From JBEKYD01 sp052325345 (lineage in GTDB: Bacteria; Acidobacteriota; Terriglobia; Bryobacterales; Bryobacteraceae): 23,252 bases of DNA. Under the pieces are notes generated by a model. That model saw only the letters and a list, made by a program, of their open reading frames with translations, ran no database searches and was not told where the DNA came from. The translations under genes were made by a program, and so were the position numbers. The stretch spans positions 1-23,252 of the forward strand of contig JBKQVG010000051.1 of NCBI GenBank assembly GCA_052325345.1, in the 5' to 3' direction. Positions 7,441 through 15,849 of the stretch are shown piece after piece (positions within the stretch are counted from its first letter, which is position 1; each line of letters opens with the position of its first letter).

Positions 7441-8034
7441 TCATCCGTCGGAGAAGTGCCCATTCTGGTCGAAGAGCTTGCCGACAATCCCCGCGCGGGT
7501 AGTTACACCCATTTTGATCATGATCAAACGCAGGAACGCCTTAACCGTGTTGGGGCTGATATTCATCCGCGCCGCGAGTTCCTTGCTGGTGAGCCCCATC
7601 GCCACACCGATCAGCGCCTCCAGTTCGCGGTCCGTGAGATGATAGTCCGCGCCCACCCGGCGCATGGCATCGGCCATGGATAGATCCCGCTTGAGATACA
7701 GCGCCAGCATGGGTTGAATCGCACCTTCGGCTCGCGGTCTTAACACGAAGGTGCGGCAACTGTATTCATGGTCTCCGGCACTCACGCGCAGGTGTGTCGC
7801 CTCCAGCTCGCGGTGGGACCGTCCACTTAGCAGGTTGACGATTTTCGGCGGAAGGCCGGAGCCGCCGTCGGATCCGCCGGAGTGCGCGTCGACATCGTCG
7901 AGAATGGCCTCTGCCCGGCGGTCGAGTGCGATGGGACGAAAGCTCGAATCGACAATGACGATCCCCCCGCCGACCGAGGTGGAGGTGGTGCTGGCTTTTT
8001 CCGGAGTGCGCCGTTGAGTCTTTGTCGGTATCAT
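7441..8034 (-). CDS. LuxR-family transcriptional regulator with PAS-like N-terminus
   Basis: A protein of 197 residues. Residues 22-46 (GGGIVIVDSSFRPIALDRRA) look like the start of a PAS domain. Residues about 130-190 are a GerE/LuxR helix-turn-helix: LTDRELEALIGVAMGLTSKE, LAARMNISPNTVKAFL, then IMIKMGVTTRAGIV. There is no receiver domain, so it is not a classical response regulator; the PAS-like part may sense a ligand or a partner kinase. The gene follows the large PEP-CTERM/propeller ORF on the same strand after 68 bases. The RBS is weak. It is a candidate regulator of the surrounding secreted-protein genes, which share AGTACT elements; GerE-type regulators commonly bind short palindromes with TAC cores. 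Confidence 0.8.
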   Translation of the reverse strand: MIPTKTQRRTPEKASTTSTSVGGGIVIVDSSFRPIALDRRAEAILDDVDAHSGGSDGGSGLPPKIVNLLSGRSHRELEATHLRVSAGDHEYSCRTFVLRPRAEGAIQPMLALYLKRDLSMADAMRRVGADYHLTDRELEALIGVAMGLTSKELAARMNISPNTVKAFLRLIMIKMGVTTRAGIVGKLFDQNGHFSDG

Positions 8035-8102
8035 CTTTGGCTAAGCCATAACCTCGTTCCACGCCGCGAGCCAATACTGGAATCTGGTCCAGCAGAAATC
8101 GA

Positions 8103-10520
8103 TCAAGGCTGGTTCCAAATCACATAAGTATTCCAGTTGGCAAATTGGGTTCTTGGGAAATTCCCGATGTATTCCACCGCCATCCAAATCGAGCCGTCGC
8201 TGGCGGCGACCGCCGTGTTGTAGTCGCCCCAGCGGGCAACGCCATCGCCACCATAGTACGCGTAGCCGCTGAACCCGTCTTCCGGAAGCGCACCGGTGGC
8301 GGCGACCTCAATCGTGGATGGCGTGGAGAATGTCTGGAAGGGAATCAACGCCGCGCTGGGATACCAATTGGGTCCCACCAGGGTGACTGCAATGGCGCCG
8401 GTTGGTACCGGTTGTGAGTTCATGGCGATGGCCGGCCGCAACAGATGATTGCTATTGACGAACAGGTATCCCTGGTTCAGGACCTGCGCGGTCAGAACGC
8501 CGCTGCGATAGGTTGGGGAAAGGACTATGTAAGCACCTCCGACCACCAATGCCGAATTCTGATCGCGGACGCCGGTTGGAAACGTTAGAAAAAGACGCCC
8601 GGTGGAGTAAGTAAGAGATTGGACGCGGCAATCTCCCCCGTCAAGAAACTCGAGCGGGTCCCCCACGCTGGTACCTAGAGGTATCAGACCGGCCTGTTGA
8701 TTCGCCACGAACGGAGCGGCGTAAGACAGAGTGGGGATGGTGGTCTGAGTCAGAGTCAGGTTGGGGCTTGAGGTAGCCAGCGAGCTGGTATTGTACATGG
8801 CCCACAGCGCAATCTGACTGCCGGATACAGCAGTACTGGACGTGCTGGCGAAATACTCCAGGCCTCCAGCTGCCAGGAAGGAGACCGCTCCCGGCGGCGT
8901 GGTAGCTGGTTGAATGGCGAACTCGAAGCCGGTGCTGAAAGGCACCAGGACCTGGACGGCAGTGGGCGCGGCGGCGCCTGAAGCGAGGGATGCTTTCGAG
9001 AGCGTCAGTATAGACGCGTCCAGGAATTCGTACGTAAATGTGCTGTACTCGTTCCAGGCGATGTGGAATCCGTACTGGTCGGCCCCAATCTGCGGATAAT
9101 CGGGGAGGCAAGGACAGCCATTATGGCTGGCATTGGTGGTAGTCATTACGTAAATGTTGTAGTTCCCGGTAGGATCGGCGGTCTGGCTGACGGCAAGATA
9201 GAGGTGAGACGAGGTGAGCTCGTTGCCGTAAATATCATTGTCCTGCGAGCGCTCAAGAACGAACCAGCGGTCGATGTTCTGGTCGAAGTAGACGCGCATG
9301 TCGGTCAGGTAGACGCCGTTCACACCGGTGGTGTAGTTAATGGCGGGCGCCAGACCGAACAACTGGTTCGAGGCCAGGACGATGGGAAGAGCTGGCGTCC
9401 CGGCGGTGTTATAGATCTGAATGGCGTCGTTGACGCCTTCGAGCACATAACCGTTGCCGACGGCGATGCTTGGAGACGGCGGTTCCACACTGAATTGGTT
9501 GCCGCCATAGGCGTCCTTCTGATCCAGATGCGACAGGGCGTTGAATCCCGAAGTGCCGGAAAGCGGCGCAACCGACAGACTCGGCGCCACCAGAGTTGCC
9601 CCCAGCGCGGCTGGTAGTTCCGCCGTGGCCATCTCAGGGTGCAACCGCATGGAAGCAGTGGGAGGATGCAGCCGCGGCCGCGGAGCGCGCAGCAGGTTGC
9701 CGGCCGCCAGCGCACTCTGCAGCGGTTCGTCGGCCCCCGCCGACTGGAGCGCCAACTGGCTTGCGTTGACCACGTTGAGCAGGCTCAACTGCCCGGTGAC
9801 GTTGGAAGGCGTGTAATAAATCTGTGACTGCGCCAGCATCGGACTGGTGAAACAAATCGCGGCCACGGCAACCGCCACAATACGCGGCATTACCCGCAAG
9901 AGCCGAATTCGCCGCCGGTTCCGGACCATAATTATAGCCGCCGCCCCAAACAGCAGGAGGCGTGAGCTGCCAGGCTCGGGCACGGTAACGGGTGCCCCCA
10001 CACTGAAGTCTGTGACGGTGAGAACACCGGGTTCCCCAAGGTTGTCGACACTTGCAACTTCAAAGCCAATGATCTCTCCGGCAGAAACCGGCACCACGAC
10101 AGATCCGGATTCGCCGTTGGTATCGGCGAACTCATAGAAAGTACTGCCGAGAATGTAACCCGCATCGTCGTAGCCGGGAGTGTCTAGAGACGAATACACG
10201 TAAGAGAACTGGAATAAGCCGGTGACATCGGCGGCGATGGTGAGCTCGGTGGTTCCTGGAAACCCAATTCCAGTGTTTGGACCGGTCAAGACGATCGTGG
10301 AAGGGTCTGTAGACGTTACAAACCCGTTGGCGAAAACGGCGCTCGGAAGATTCGCAAGGGTGAAATTGCTGAGCGCGTAATATCCGACGAATCCGGCTTT
10401 AGCCTGCTGAGCAGTACCGGCAAGCAGCAGCGCGCCACAGAACGTAACCGAAGAAAACAGGCGCGCCAAGCCGGACCGCTCTCCCGCGGCTCTACCCGGC
10501 TTACATAATCCCGAGTGCAC
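8103..10520 (-). CDS. PEP-CTERM protein joined in frame to a second secreted protein
   Basis: A continuous frame of 805 residues starting at a GTG with AGGGGG five bases upstream. Residues 1-209 form a complete PEP-CTERM protein: signal peptide (CGALLLAGTAQQAKA), a beta-rich body of about 140 residues, and the sorting tail VPEPGSSRLLLF, a hydrophobic helix, then RNRRRIRLLR. Instead of a stop, residue 211 begins what looks like a second signal peptide (MPRIVAVAVAAICFTSPMLA, then QSQ). A 570-residue exported protein follows, with propeller-like strands and the terminal motif ARWGDYNTAVAASDGSIWMA. A PEP-CTERM tail normally ends its protein, so this is either a real fusion, a gene pair joined by a small indel, or a sequence error. 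It carries an upstream AGTACT pair and precedes the LuxR gene. Confidence 0.65.
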   Translation of the reverse strand: MHSGLCKPGRAAGERSGLARLFSSVTFCGALLLAGTAQQAKAGFVGYYALSNFTLANLPSAVFANGFVTSTDPSTIVLTGPNTGIGFPGTTELTIAADVTGLFQFSYVYSSLDTPGYDDAGYILGSTFYEFADTNGESGSVVVPVSAGEIIGFEVASVDNLGEPGVLTVTDFSVGAPVTVPEPGSSRLLLFGAAAIIMVRNRRRIRLLRVMPRIVAVAVAAICFTSPMLAQSQIYYTPSNVTGQLSLLNVVNASQLALQSAGADEPLQSALAAGNLLRAPRPRLHPPTASMRLHPEMATAELPAALGATLVAPSLSVAPLSGTSGFNALSHLDQKDAYGGNQFSVEPPSPSIAVGNGYVLEGVNDAIQIYNTAGTPALPIVLASNQLFGLAPAINYTTGVNGVYLTDMRVYFDQNIDRWFVLERSQDNDIYGNELTSSHLYLAVSQTADPTGNYNIYVMTTTNASHNGCPCLPDYPQIGADQYGFHIAWNEYSTFTYEFLDASILTLSKASLASGAAAPTAVQVLVPFSTGFEFAIQPATTPPGAVSFLAAGGLEYFASTSSTAVSGSQIALWAMYNTSSLATSSPNLTLTQTTIPTLSYAAPFVANQQAGLIPLGTSVGDPLEFLDGGDCRVQSLTYSTGRLFLTFPTGVRDQNSALVVGGAYIVLSPTYRSGVLTAQVLNQGYLFVNSNHLLRPAIAMNSQPVPTGAIAVTLVGPNWYPSAALIPFQTFSTPSTIEVAATGALPEDGFSGYAYYGGDGVARWGDYNTAVAASDGSIWMAVEYIGNFPRTQFANWNTYVIWNQP
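9884..9936 (-). other. Junction between PEP-CTERM tail and second signal peptide
   Basis: The candidate internal start is the ATG at 9890. The preceding bases read GCGGGTAATG, so in a neighbouring frame the upstream gene would end at TAA overlapping the ATG (TAATG), a common stop-start overlap. Removing one T from CTCTTGC just upstream would restore that stop. A TATAAT hexamer lies at 9936-9931 within the PEP-CTERM helix codons and could serve as an internal -10. Only a weak RBS (GCGGG) precedes the ATG. Confidence 0.45.
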
Positions 10521-10684
10521 AATAACCCCCTATGAAACCCACTGCCAAATCGCGGAATTCTTTGTTCCGGCCATCAAAATGCCGCCAGTGATGGAATTTC
10601 ATTTCGATGCCTGGAAGGGATAGGATATACCGAACGACCGTGGCTTGGGCGAAGTTTTTCGCGGTGCGAAGCCGCCATTGTACC

Positions 10685-10700
10685 AGTACTTATGAGTACT
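10685..10700 (-). promoter_or_regulatory. Paired AGTACT elements upstream of the PEP-CTERM fusion gene
   Basis: Two AGTACT palindromes at 10685-10690 and 10695-10700 lie exactly one helical turn apart (10 bases), 165-180 bases before the GTG at 10520. On the minus strand the context is CATAGTACTCAT then AAGTACTGG. No -10 box sits 41 bases downstream; the nearest candidate is TATATC at 10629-10624, 55 bases away. The rest of the 298-base gap 10521-10818 shows no gene. Confidence 0.4.
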
Positions 10701-10818
10701 ATGACTAAAGATATCCCAAATGACCTGACCATCGGAAGGGCTCCGTTCCCGCAGTTCGTGATATTGCGAGAGCTTTGCCTCCGGCGGCCAAATTTTTCGT
10801 CCCGGCGACGTCGGAAGA

Positions 10819-13800
10819 TTACTTGATGTAAATCGTGACACCGGACTGGCTGCTGGTCCCATCCATGGCAAGCGAAAGGGAAACCGCCTGGCCGGTGTGG
10901 ACGCCGGCCGGCACAATTGCGTTGACTTGCATGATGCCCGAAACCATGCCGACGGCCTCCGCAAAATAGGTGACGGTGGACGGCAGGTTGTCGACCAGGA
11001 CGAAGGGCGGACCGAGCAGCGGCACCACCGTGGTGCTGCCGGTGACTTTCCCGTCGACCGCCGGCGTGGGAACGATTCCTTCGCCCGTAACATAGAAGGT
11101 GATATACCAGCCAGCACTCGCCGGGTTGCTACTGGAGTTCTGGCCCTGGTAGTTCCCCTTCGCGTCGTATTGCAGAGCCGCGGCCAACCCGGTTCCGTTG
11201 GGCAGAGCCGTAAAGATGCCTGGCTCGGTTGGAGCGTATTGCAGCAGGTAAGCGTTGGACGGCTGGCCGAGGTAGGTGACCTGCACCTGGACTGCGCCCT
11301 GTTGGATTTCGTACGGCACGACGCAGGTAACCTGGGTGGCGCTGACGTAGAGGAGCGGGGCGGGCACGCCCGCCGGCTGGAACATCACCTGCACGCCGCC
11401 CATGGCGGTCGGAATAATGGTGCACGGGTTTGGACACGTAGTGCTATTCAGTTGCACCGCGGTTGATGGGCCGATGGGAGTGGCGGCATTGGCGAAGATG
11501 GAGACGATTTCGCCCGGAGAAACCGGTCCGGTGACGAAGCTGGCCCCGTTGGTGACAATGGTGATGCTGGGGACCACGGCGGTCACCGCGAAGGTGACGT
11601 TGACCATGGTGGTTCCCGTCGCCTGGCCCGTGCCCGATATGGCGATGCTTCCGTTGTATGTGCCCACGTTCAGGCCGGCCGGATTGGCGGTTACGGTCAG
11701 GTTAAACGTGCCGACGTTCGGCGTGGTGCATGGCGCCGCGGCGGTACAGGTTGCCGAAACCTGGAGCCAGCCCGAGCTGGACGCCGAGGCCGAGAAGGTG
11801 GCTGCCGCGCCGCCGGCTGAGATCTGGATGGTTTGGGTTGCCGGGTTCGCACTCCCCGCCGCGTAAGTGAAGGACATTGTGGTGGGCGTGGCCGATACCA
11901 CCGGCACGCTGATCACGGTCAGCGTCACGTTGATGACGACGGCGGTGCCCCCCAGCGGGGTGATGCTCACCGTGCCCGAGTAGGGCGTCGCCGATGCCGC
12001 CAGATTGGCGGGATTCACGCCGATCTGCAGCGTGTAAGGCGTGGCGACGAGATACAATCCCGCGTTCGTCGTCAGCCAGCTTGCCGAGGTCGCCACCGTA
12101 AAATCGACCGGCGCCGAACTCTGCGCGCTCGAGACGGACACACTCTGAGCGGGAGGATTGGAACCGCCGATCGTGAACGAGAAGGACAGTGGCCCCGGCG
12201 GGCTCGCCGTCACGTTGCCGCCCACCGGTGCGGTGACTACGACCATGGTCACATTCACGCTTTGGGTCGTGGAAGCCGTGACCATGGAAATCGTGCCGTT
12301 GCACGCGGTGCCCGCGGTGAGTCCCGTCTGATTGACCGAGACCGTGAAAGCCGTGCCCGTCTGGCTGGCGGTGAAACTGCCCGTCGGGGAGATGGCTAGC
12401 CAGGTGCTCCCGGTGCAACCTTGCTCGGATACCGAGGCGGTGGCAGCGGTGCTACTCTGCGCCGTCACCGTCAGGGTCTGTGCCACCGGAGCGGCCGCGC
12501 CGGCAACCGCGGTGAACGTCAAGGCCGAAGCGCTGAACGTGAGCGGCGACAGCGATGTTAAGGTGGTTACGTTGAGAGTGACGGTCACCGTTTGGGTGCC
12601 GGAAGACGTGGCCATGGAAATCGTGCCGGTACACGCGGTGCCCGCCGCGATTCCGGACTGATTGACCGAAACCGTGAAGTTCGTAGCGGTCGGGCTAGCG
12701 GTGAAGCTACCGGTGGGGGAAAGGGTTAGCCAACTGCTTCCGGTGCAGGTCTGCTCGGACACCGAGGCGGTGGCACTGGTGCTCGTCTGCGCCGTCACCG
12801 TCAGGGTCTGGGAAGCCGGAATGGATCCGCCGGCCGCCGCGGTAAACGTAAGGCTCGAAGCGCTTAGCGTGAGCGCCGACGAGGCAGCCGTCACGTTGAG
12901 CGTAACGTTTACGCTTTGGGTGGCGGAAGACGTGACCATGGAAATCGTGCCGTTGCAGATGCTGCCCGCGGCGAGTCCCGCCTGATTGACTGAAACCGTG
13001 AAGTACGTATTCGTCTGGCTGGCGGTAAAGCTGCCCGTCGGGGAAAGGGTCAGCCAACTGCTTCCCGTGCAGGTCTGCTCGGACACCGAGGCGGTGGCAC
13101 TGGTGCTCGTCTGCGCCGTCACCGTCAGGGTCTGCGTGGCCGGAACGGATCCGCTGGCAGCCGCGGTAAACGTAAAGCTCGAAGGGCTGAGGGTGAGCGG
13201 CCCGGTGGAAAGCGCGGACGTGACGTTGAGCGTAACACCGACGGTTTGGGTGCCGGAAGACGTGACCATGGAAATGGTGCCGGTGCAGGTGGTGCCCGCC
13301 ACGATTCCGGACTGACTGACCGAAACCGTGAAGTCCGTAGCGGTCGGGCTGGCGGTGAAGCTTCCGGTTGGGGAAAGGGTCAACCAACTGCTTCCCGTGC
13401 AGCTCTGCTCCGACATCGAGGCAGTGGCACTGGTGCTACTCGCCGCCGTCACCGCCAGCGTCTGCGAATCCGGAACCGATCCCCCCGCCACCGCCGTAAA
13501 CGTAAGGCTCAAGGGGCTGAATGTGAGCGGCCCCGCGGACGCTACGTTGAGAGTAACACCGACCGTTTGGGTGCCGGAAGACGTGACCATGGAAATGGTG
13601 CCGCTGCAGGTGGTGCCCGCGGCAATTCCCGTCTGATCGACCGATACCGTGAAGTTCGTATTCGTCTGGCTGGCAGTGAAGCTGCCCGTCGGGGAAATGG
13701 CCAGCCAGGTGCTCCCGGTGCAGCTTTGCTCCGACACCGAGGCAGTGGCACTGGTGCTGCTCTGCGCCGTCACCGTCAGGGTCTGCGTGGCCGGAGCGGC

Positions 13801-14247
13801 CGCGCCGGCAACAGCGTTAAACGTAAGGCTCGAAGCGCTGAAGTTGAGCGTCGCCGCGGCCGTTACCGTGAGAGTGACATCCCACTCGAGCGAGCCTCCT
13901 GGCGACGATACAGTCACGGTGCTCGTATAGGTGTTAGCCGCCAGGCCGGTAGGGTTCACGGAGATGGTCAGGGTCGAGGGTGTGGTGCTACTGCTCAGAG
14001 AGGCCGACAGCCAACTTGCACCGCCTGTCGACAAAGTCAACGCAAGAGCTCCACTGCCGCCAGTGTTGGTGATGGAATACTGCACCGGCGCTGGTACGGA
14101 ACCACCGATCTGATACGTGAACGGTACGCTGTATTGACTGTACCCCAATACGGGAATCACCAGGAGAAGCAAACATAAACGAATAATTGCAGCCGGGAAG
14201 GACAGACGCAACTTAGGCTCCATTGCCATTTTGGCTAAGATTTTCAT
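10819..14247 (-). CDS. Large secreted BACON-like repeat protein with TIGR03437 C-terminus
   Basis: A protein of 1142 residues. A signal peptide (hydrophobic IIRLCLLLLVIPVLG, residues 21-35) is followed by a first Ig-like/BACON-like domain (about 38-130). Five tandem repeats of about 108 residues follow (about 134-235, 240-342, 350-452, 458-560, 569-670). Each opens with LTFSA-type strands, holds SxQxCTGSxWL and closes with GTISM-VTSS-TQSVNVTLNV, with two cysteines that could form one disulfide. Two more divergent Ig-like domains (about 683-780, 785-890) lead to a C-terminal domain (about 895-1142: GASFVTGPVSPGEIVSIFA, NGTGLAAALQY, GEGIVPTPAVDG) of the TIGR03437 type known from Solibacter. It is probably a cell-surface or adhesion protein. 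There is no clear RBS; an ATG at 14223 is an alternative start. Confidence 0.85.
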   Translation of the reverse strand: MKILAKMAMEPKLRLSFPAAIIRLCLLLLVIPVLGYSQYSVPFTYQIGGSVPAPVQYSITNTGGSGALALTLSTGGASWLSASLSSSTTPSTLTISVNPTGLAANTYTSTVTVSSPGGSLEWDVTLTVTAAATLNFSASSLTFNAVAGAAAPATQTLTVTAQSSTSATASVSEQSCTGSTWLAISPTGSFTASQTNTNFTVSVDQTGIAAGTTCSGTISMVTSSGTQTVGVTLNVASAGPLTFSPLSLTFTAVAGGSVPDSQTLAVTAASSTSATASMSEQSCTGSSWLTLSPTGSFTASPTATDFTVSVSQSGIVAGTTCTGTISMVTSSGTQTVGVTLNVTSALSTGPLTLSPSSFTFTAAASGSVPATQTLTVTAQTSTSATASVSEQTCTGSSWLTLSPTGSFTASQTNTYFTVSVNQAGLAAGSICNGTISMVTSSATQSVNVTLNVTAASSALTLSASSLTFTAAAGGSIPASQTLTVTAQTSTSATASVSEQTCTGSSWLTLSPTGSFTASPTATNFTVSVNQSGIAAGTACTGTISMATSSGTQTVTVTLNVTTLTSLSPLTFSASALTFTAVAGAAAPVAQTLTVTAQSSTAATASVSEQGCTGSTWLAISPTGSFTASQTGTAFTVSVNQTGLTAGTACNGTISMVTASTTQSVNVTMVVVTAPVGGNVTASPPGPLSFSFTIGGSNPPAQSVSVSSAQSSAPVDFTVATSASWLTTNAGLYLVATPYTLQIGVNPANLAASATPYSGTVSITPLGGTAVVINVTLTVISVPVVSATPTTMSFTYAAGSANPATQTIQISAGGAAATFSASASSSGWLQVSATCTAAAPCTTPNVGTFNLTVTANPAGLNVGTYNGSIAISGTGQATGTTMVNVTFAVTAVVPSITIVTNGASFVTGPVSPGEIVSIFANAATPIGPSTAVQLNSTTCPNPCTIIPTAMGGVQVMFQPAGVPAPLLYVSATQVTCVVPYEIQQGAVQVQVTYLGQPSNAYLLQYAPTEPGIFTALPNGTGLAAALQYDAKGNYQGQNSSSNPASAGWYITFYVTGEGIVPTPAVDGKVTGSTTVVPLLGPPFVLVDNLPSTVTYFAEAVGMVSGIMQVNAIVPAGVHTGQAVSLSLAMDGTSSQSGVTIYIK
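12238..13848 (-). repeat. Five tandem coding repeats of about 318-333 bp
   Basis: The repeats encode the BACON-like domains of the 1142-residue protein. DNA identity is very high in places: a 68-base stretch starting at 12743 recurs exactly at 13067, 324 bases away. This indicates recent duplication or gene conversion between units, with the third and fourth protein repeats the closest pair. It is a likely site of copy-number variation and assembly collapse. Confidence 0.8.
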
Positions 14248-14270
14248 TTTTGGGGACGCGGTGACGTTTC

Positions 14271-14323
14271 AGTATACACCTGCCGCCCGACTGCGGCACT
14301 GTTTATGACCATCTGGGAGTACT
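14271..14323 (-). promoter_or_regulatory. AGTACT element and -10 box of the repeat-protein gene
   Basis: AGTACT (14323-14318) is followed after exactly 41 bases by TATACT (14276-14271) in the context GGTGTATACTGAAACG. The start codon at 14247 follows 23 bases after the -10 box. No -35 box is convincing, which fits an activator-dependent promoter. The same spacing is found upstream of the PEP-CTERM gene at 17164. The rest of 14248-14435 is AT-rich near 14330-14360 and shows no gene. Confidence 0.55.
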
Positions 14324-14435
14324 GGAGAAATCTAACTTTTCAAATAGATTTAATGATTTTAGCAGGGGGAACGGTATCGGGCTGAATGCTCAGGACCGAA
14401 CCGGTGGAAACCTTGTGCCATGGCCCGGGCGCCGC

Positions 14436-15567
14436 TCATGGGCCTCGACGGCTTCGCCACGGGCGGGCTCGGTCTGTCTCCTGGGCGGGCAAGCCGAGCT
14501 GCCGCGCGATTTCCGGCGTCAGTTGGTCCACGGAGAGACCCAGCCGCGGGCCCTGCGACGCACCCGGCGCCGCGCTGCCCTTAGCCTGCGGATTGGAGGG
14601 CAACTCGGCCAAAGTCAGCGATATCCTGCTCCTTGCCGTTGCGGAAAATTCGCAATTTCACGGGGGCGCCGGGCGCCATCATGGAGACTTTGAAACTCAG
14701 GTCCCGGCTATCGGTGATGGGCGCCCCGTTCAAATCGAGAACGATGTCTCCCCGTTCGATTCCGGCATGCGCGGCAGGACTGTCCGGCGCTACGTTCGCC
14801 ACCAGCGCGCCTCGCGGCTCACCGGTTAAACCGAAGGATTTGGCCAGTTCCGGCGTCACCGGCTGAATCAGCACGTCGATCGATCCCCGAATCACCTTGC
14901 CATGCTTCAGGATCTGATCCATCACTTCTCGCGCCACGTTCACCGGAACCGCGAAGCCGACCCCCTGGTTGCCGCCGCCGCCGGAGAGGATGGCCGTGTT
15001 CAGCCCCACCAACTCGCCGCGCACATTGACCAGCGCGCCGCCGGAGTCCCCCGGGTTGATGGCCGCGTCGGTCTGGAGAAAGTCCTCATAGTCCTCGATT
15101 CCCAGGCCGCCGCGTCCGGTTGCGCTGATGATCCCCATGATGACGGTCTGCCCGATGCCGAACGGGTTCCCCACGGCCAACGCAAAATCGCCGACCTGCG
15201 CTTTAGAGGAGTCGCCGAGCGTCAACACAGGAAGGTTCGTGCCCTCAATTTTCACCACGGCCACGTCGGTCTTGGCATCCGTGCCGACGACGCGGCCCTT
15301 GAACTCGCGCTTATCGCTCAGGGAGACTTGGATCTCGTCGGCTCCGGACACGACATGATTGTGAGTCAATACATAGCCGTCCGCACTGACAATGACTCCG
15401 GAGCCGAGGCTGTGCTCCCGCTCCTCCCCCGGGATGCAAACCACATTCGCGAGATCGGGCTCGACCTCCTTGTGCGTTTGGTTGAAAAACGCTCGGAGGT
15501 GCTCGACCTTCGTCGCCAATAGTTGGGTCCCCGCACGGCTTGGAGCAGGCGCCGGTGAGATCTCCAA
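14436..15567 (-). pseudogene. HtrA/DegP-type serine protease, frameshifted and truncated
   Basis: The open part (14581-15567, 328 residues from a TTG directly after a stop codon) has the full protease triad: His71 in LTHNHVV, Asp101 in TDVAVVKI and Ser175 in GDSGGAL. PDZ1 covers about 225-315. The frame then shifts: after GKEQDIA the expected linker TLAELPSNPQAKGSAAP and the start of PDZ2 (LGLSVDQLTPEIARQLGLPA) are found in another frame, up to a TGA at 14436. Restoring two bases near 14615-14619 (GCTG[TG]ACTTTGG) would rejoin them. PDZ2 is itself cut off after about 20 residues, the signal anchor is missing, and the loop before REHSLGSG is very short. A shortened one-PDZ protease might still be made. 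Confidence 0.75.
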
Positions 15568-15836
15568 TCATGCCGTCTCCGGCGCGGTGTAATCCGCCCG
15601 ACAGATCTTTCGGCAAGAGCAGACGCCCCGAAGAATCGAGGTGTTTGGCCGTTTGAAGTTTTCGATTAGCGGCGGAAATGGCCGAAGGGCGGATCCACTC
15701 CCGCATGCTCATAGCGCGGAACAACCCGCGCTGCGACAGGCGGCGTGACGCCGGGGAGATTGCGGCGAAACACGGGCCAAAGGCCGATTCCACGGCGAGG
15801 GGAGCTGCCAACGTGACCGGGGGCTCCGCCGTACCT

Positions 15837-15842
15837 TACAAT
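15837..15842 (+). promoter_or_regulatory. -10 box TACAAT, leaderless-type start of the aminotransferase
   Basis: TACAAT is followed by seven bases and then the ATG at 15850. No Shine-Dalgarno is present. If this is the -10 box, the earlier in-frame ATG at 15841 lies inside it and cannot be used. The gap 15568-15836 shows no gene that I can support. Confidence 0.4.
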
Positions 15843-15849
15843 GGCTTCA

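Noticed and set aside
10521..10620. Sigma-54 promoter (TTGGCAG-type -24 element) before the PEP-CTERM fusion gene
   Set aside because: TTTGGCAGTGGGTTTCAT resembles the -24 box but lacks the -12 GC at the right spacing, and the other secreted genes show no such element.
12238..13848. CRISPR-like or satellite array
   Set aside because: The unit of about 108 codons keeps the reading frame and encodes a recognisable domain with conserved cysteines, so it is a protein repeat.
13246..14178. Plus-strand frames of 60-310 residues across the repeat-protein gene
   Set aside because: They repeat with the 324-base period of the real minus-strand repeats and have no independent support.
15311..15811. 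Minus-strand frame of 166 residues over the HtrA front
   Set aside because: Where it overlaps HtrA the protease frame has the catalytic motifs. The upstream part has no recognised features, although it might hold remnants of the lost N-terminus.
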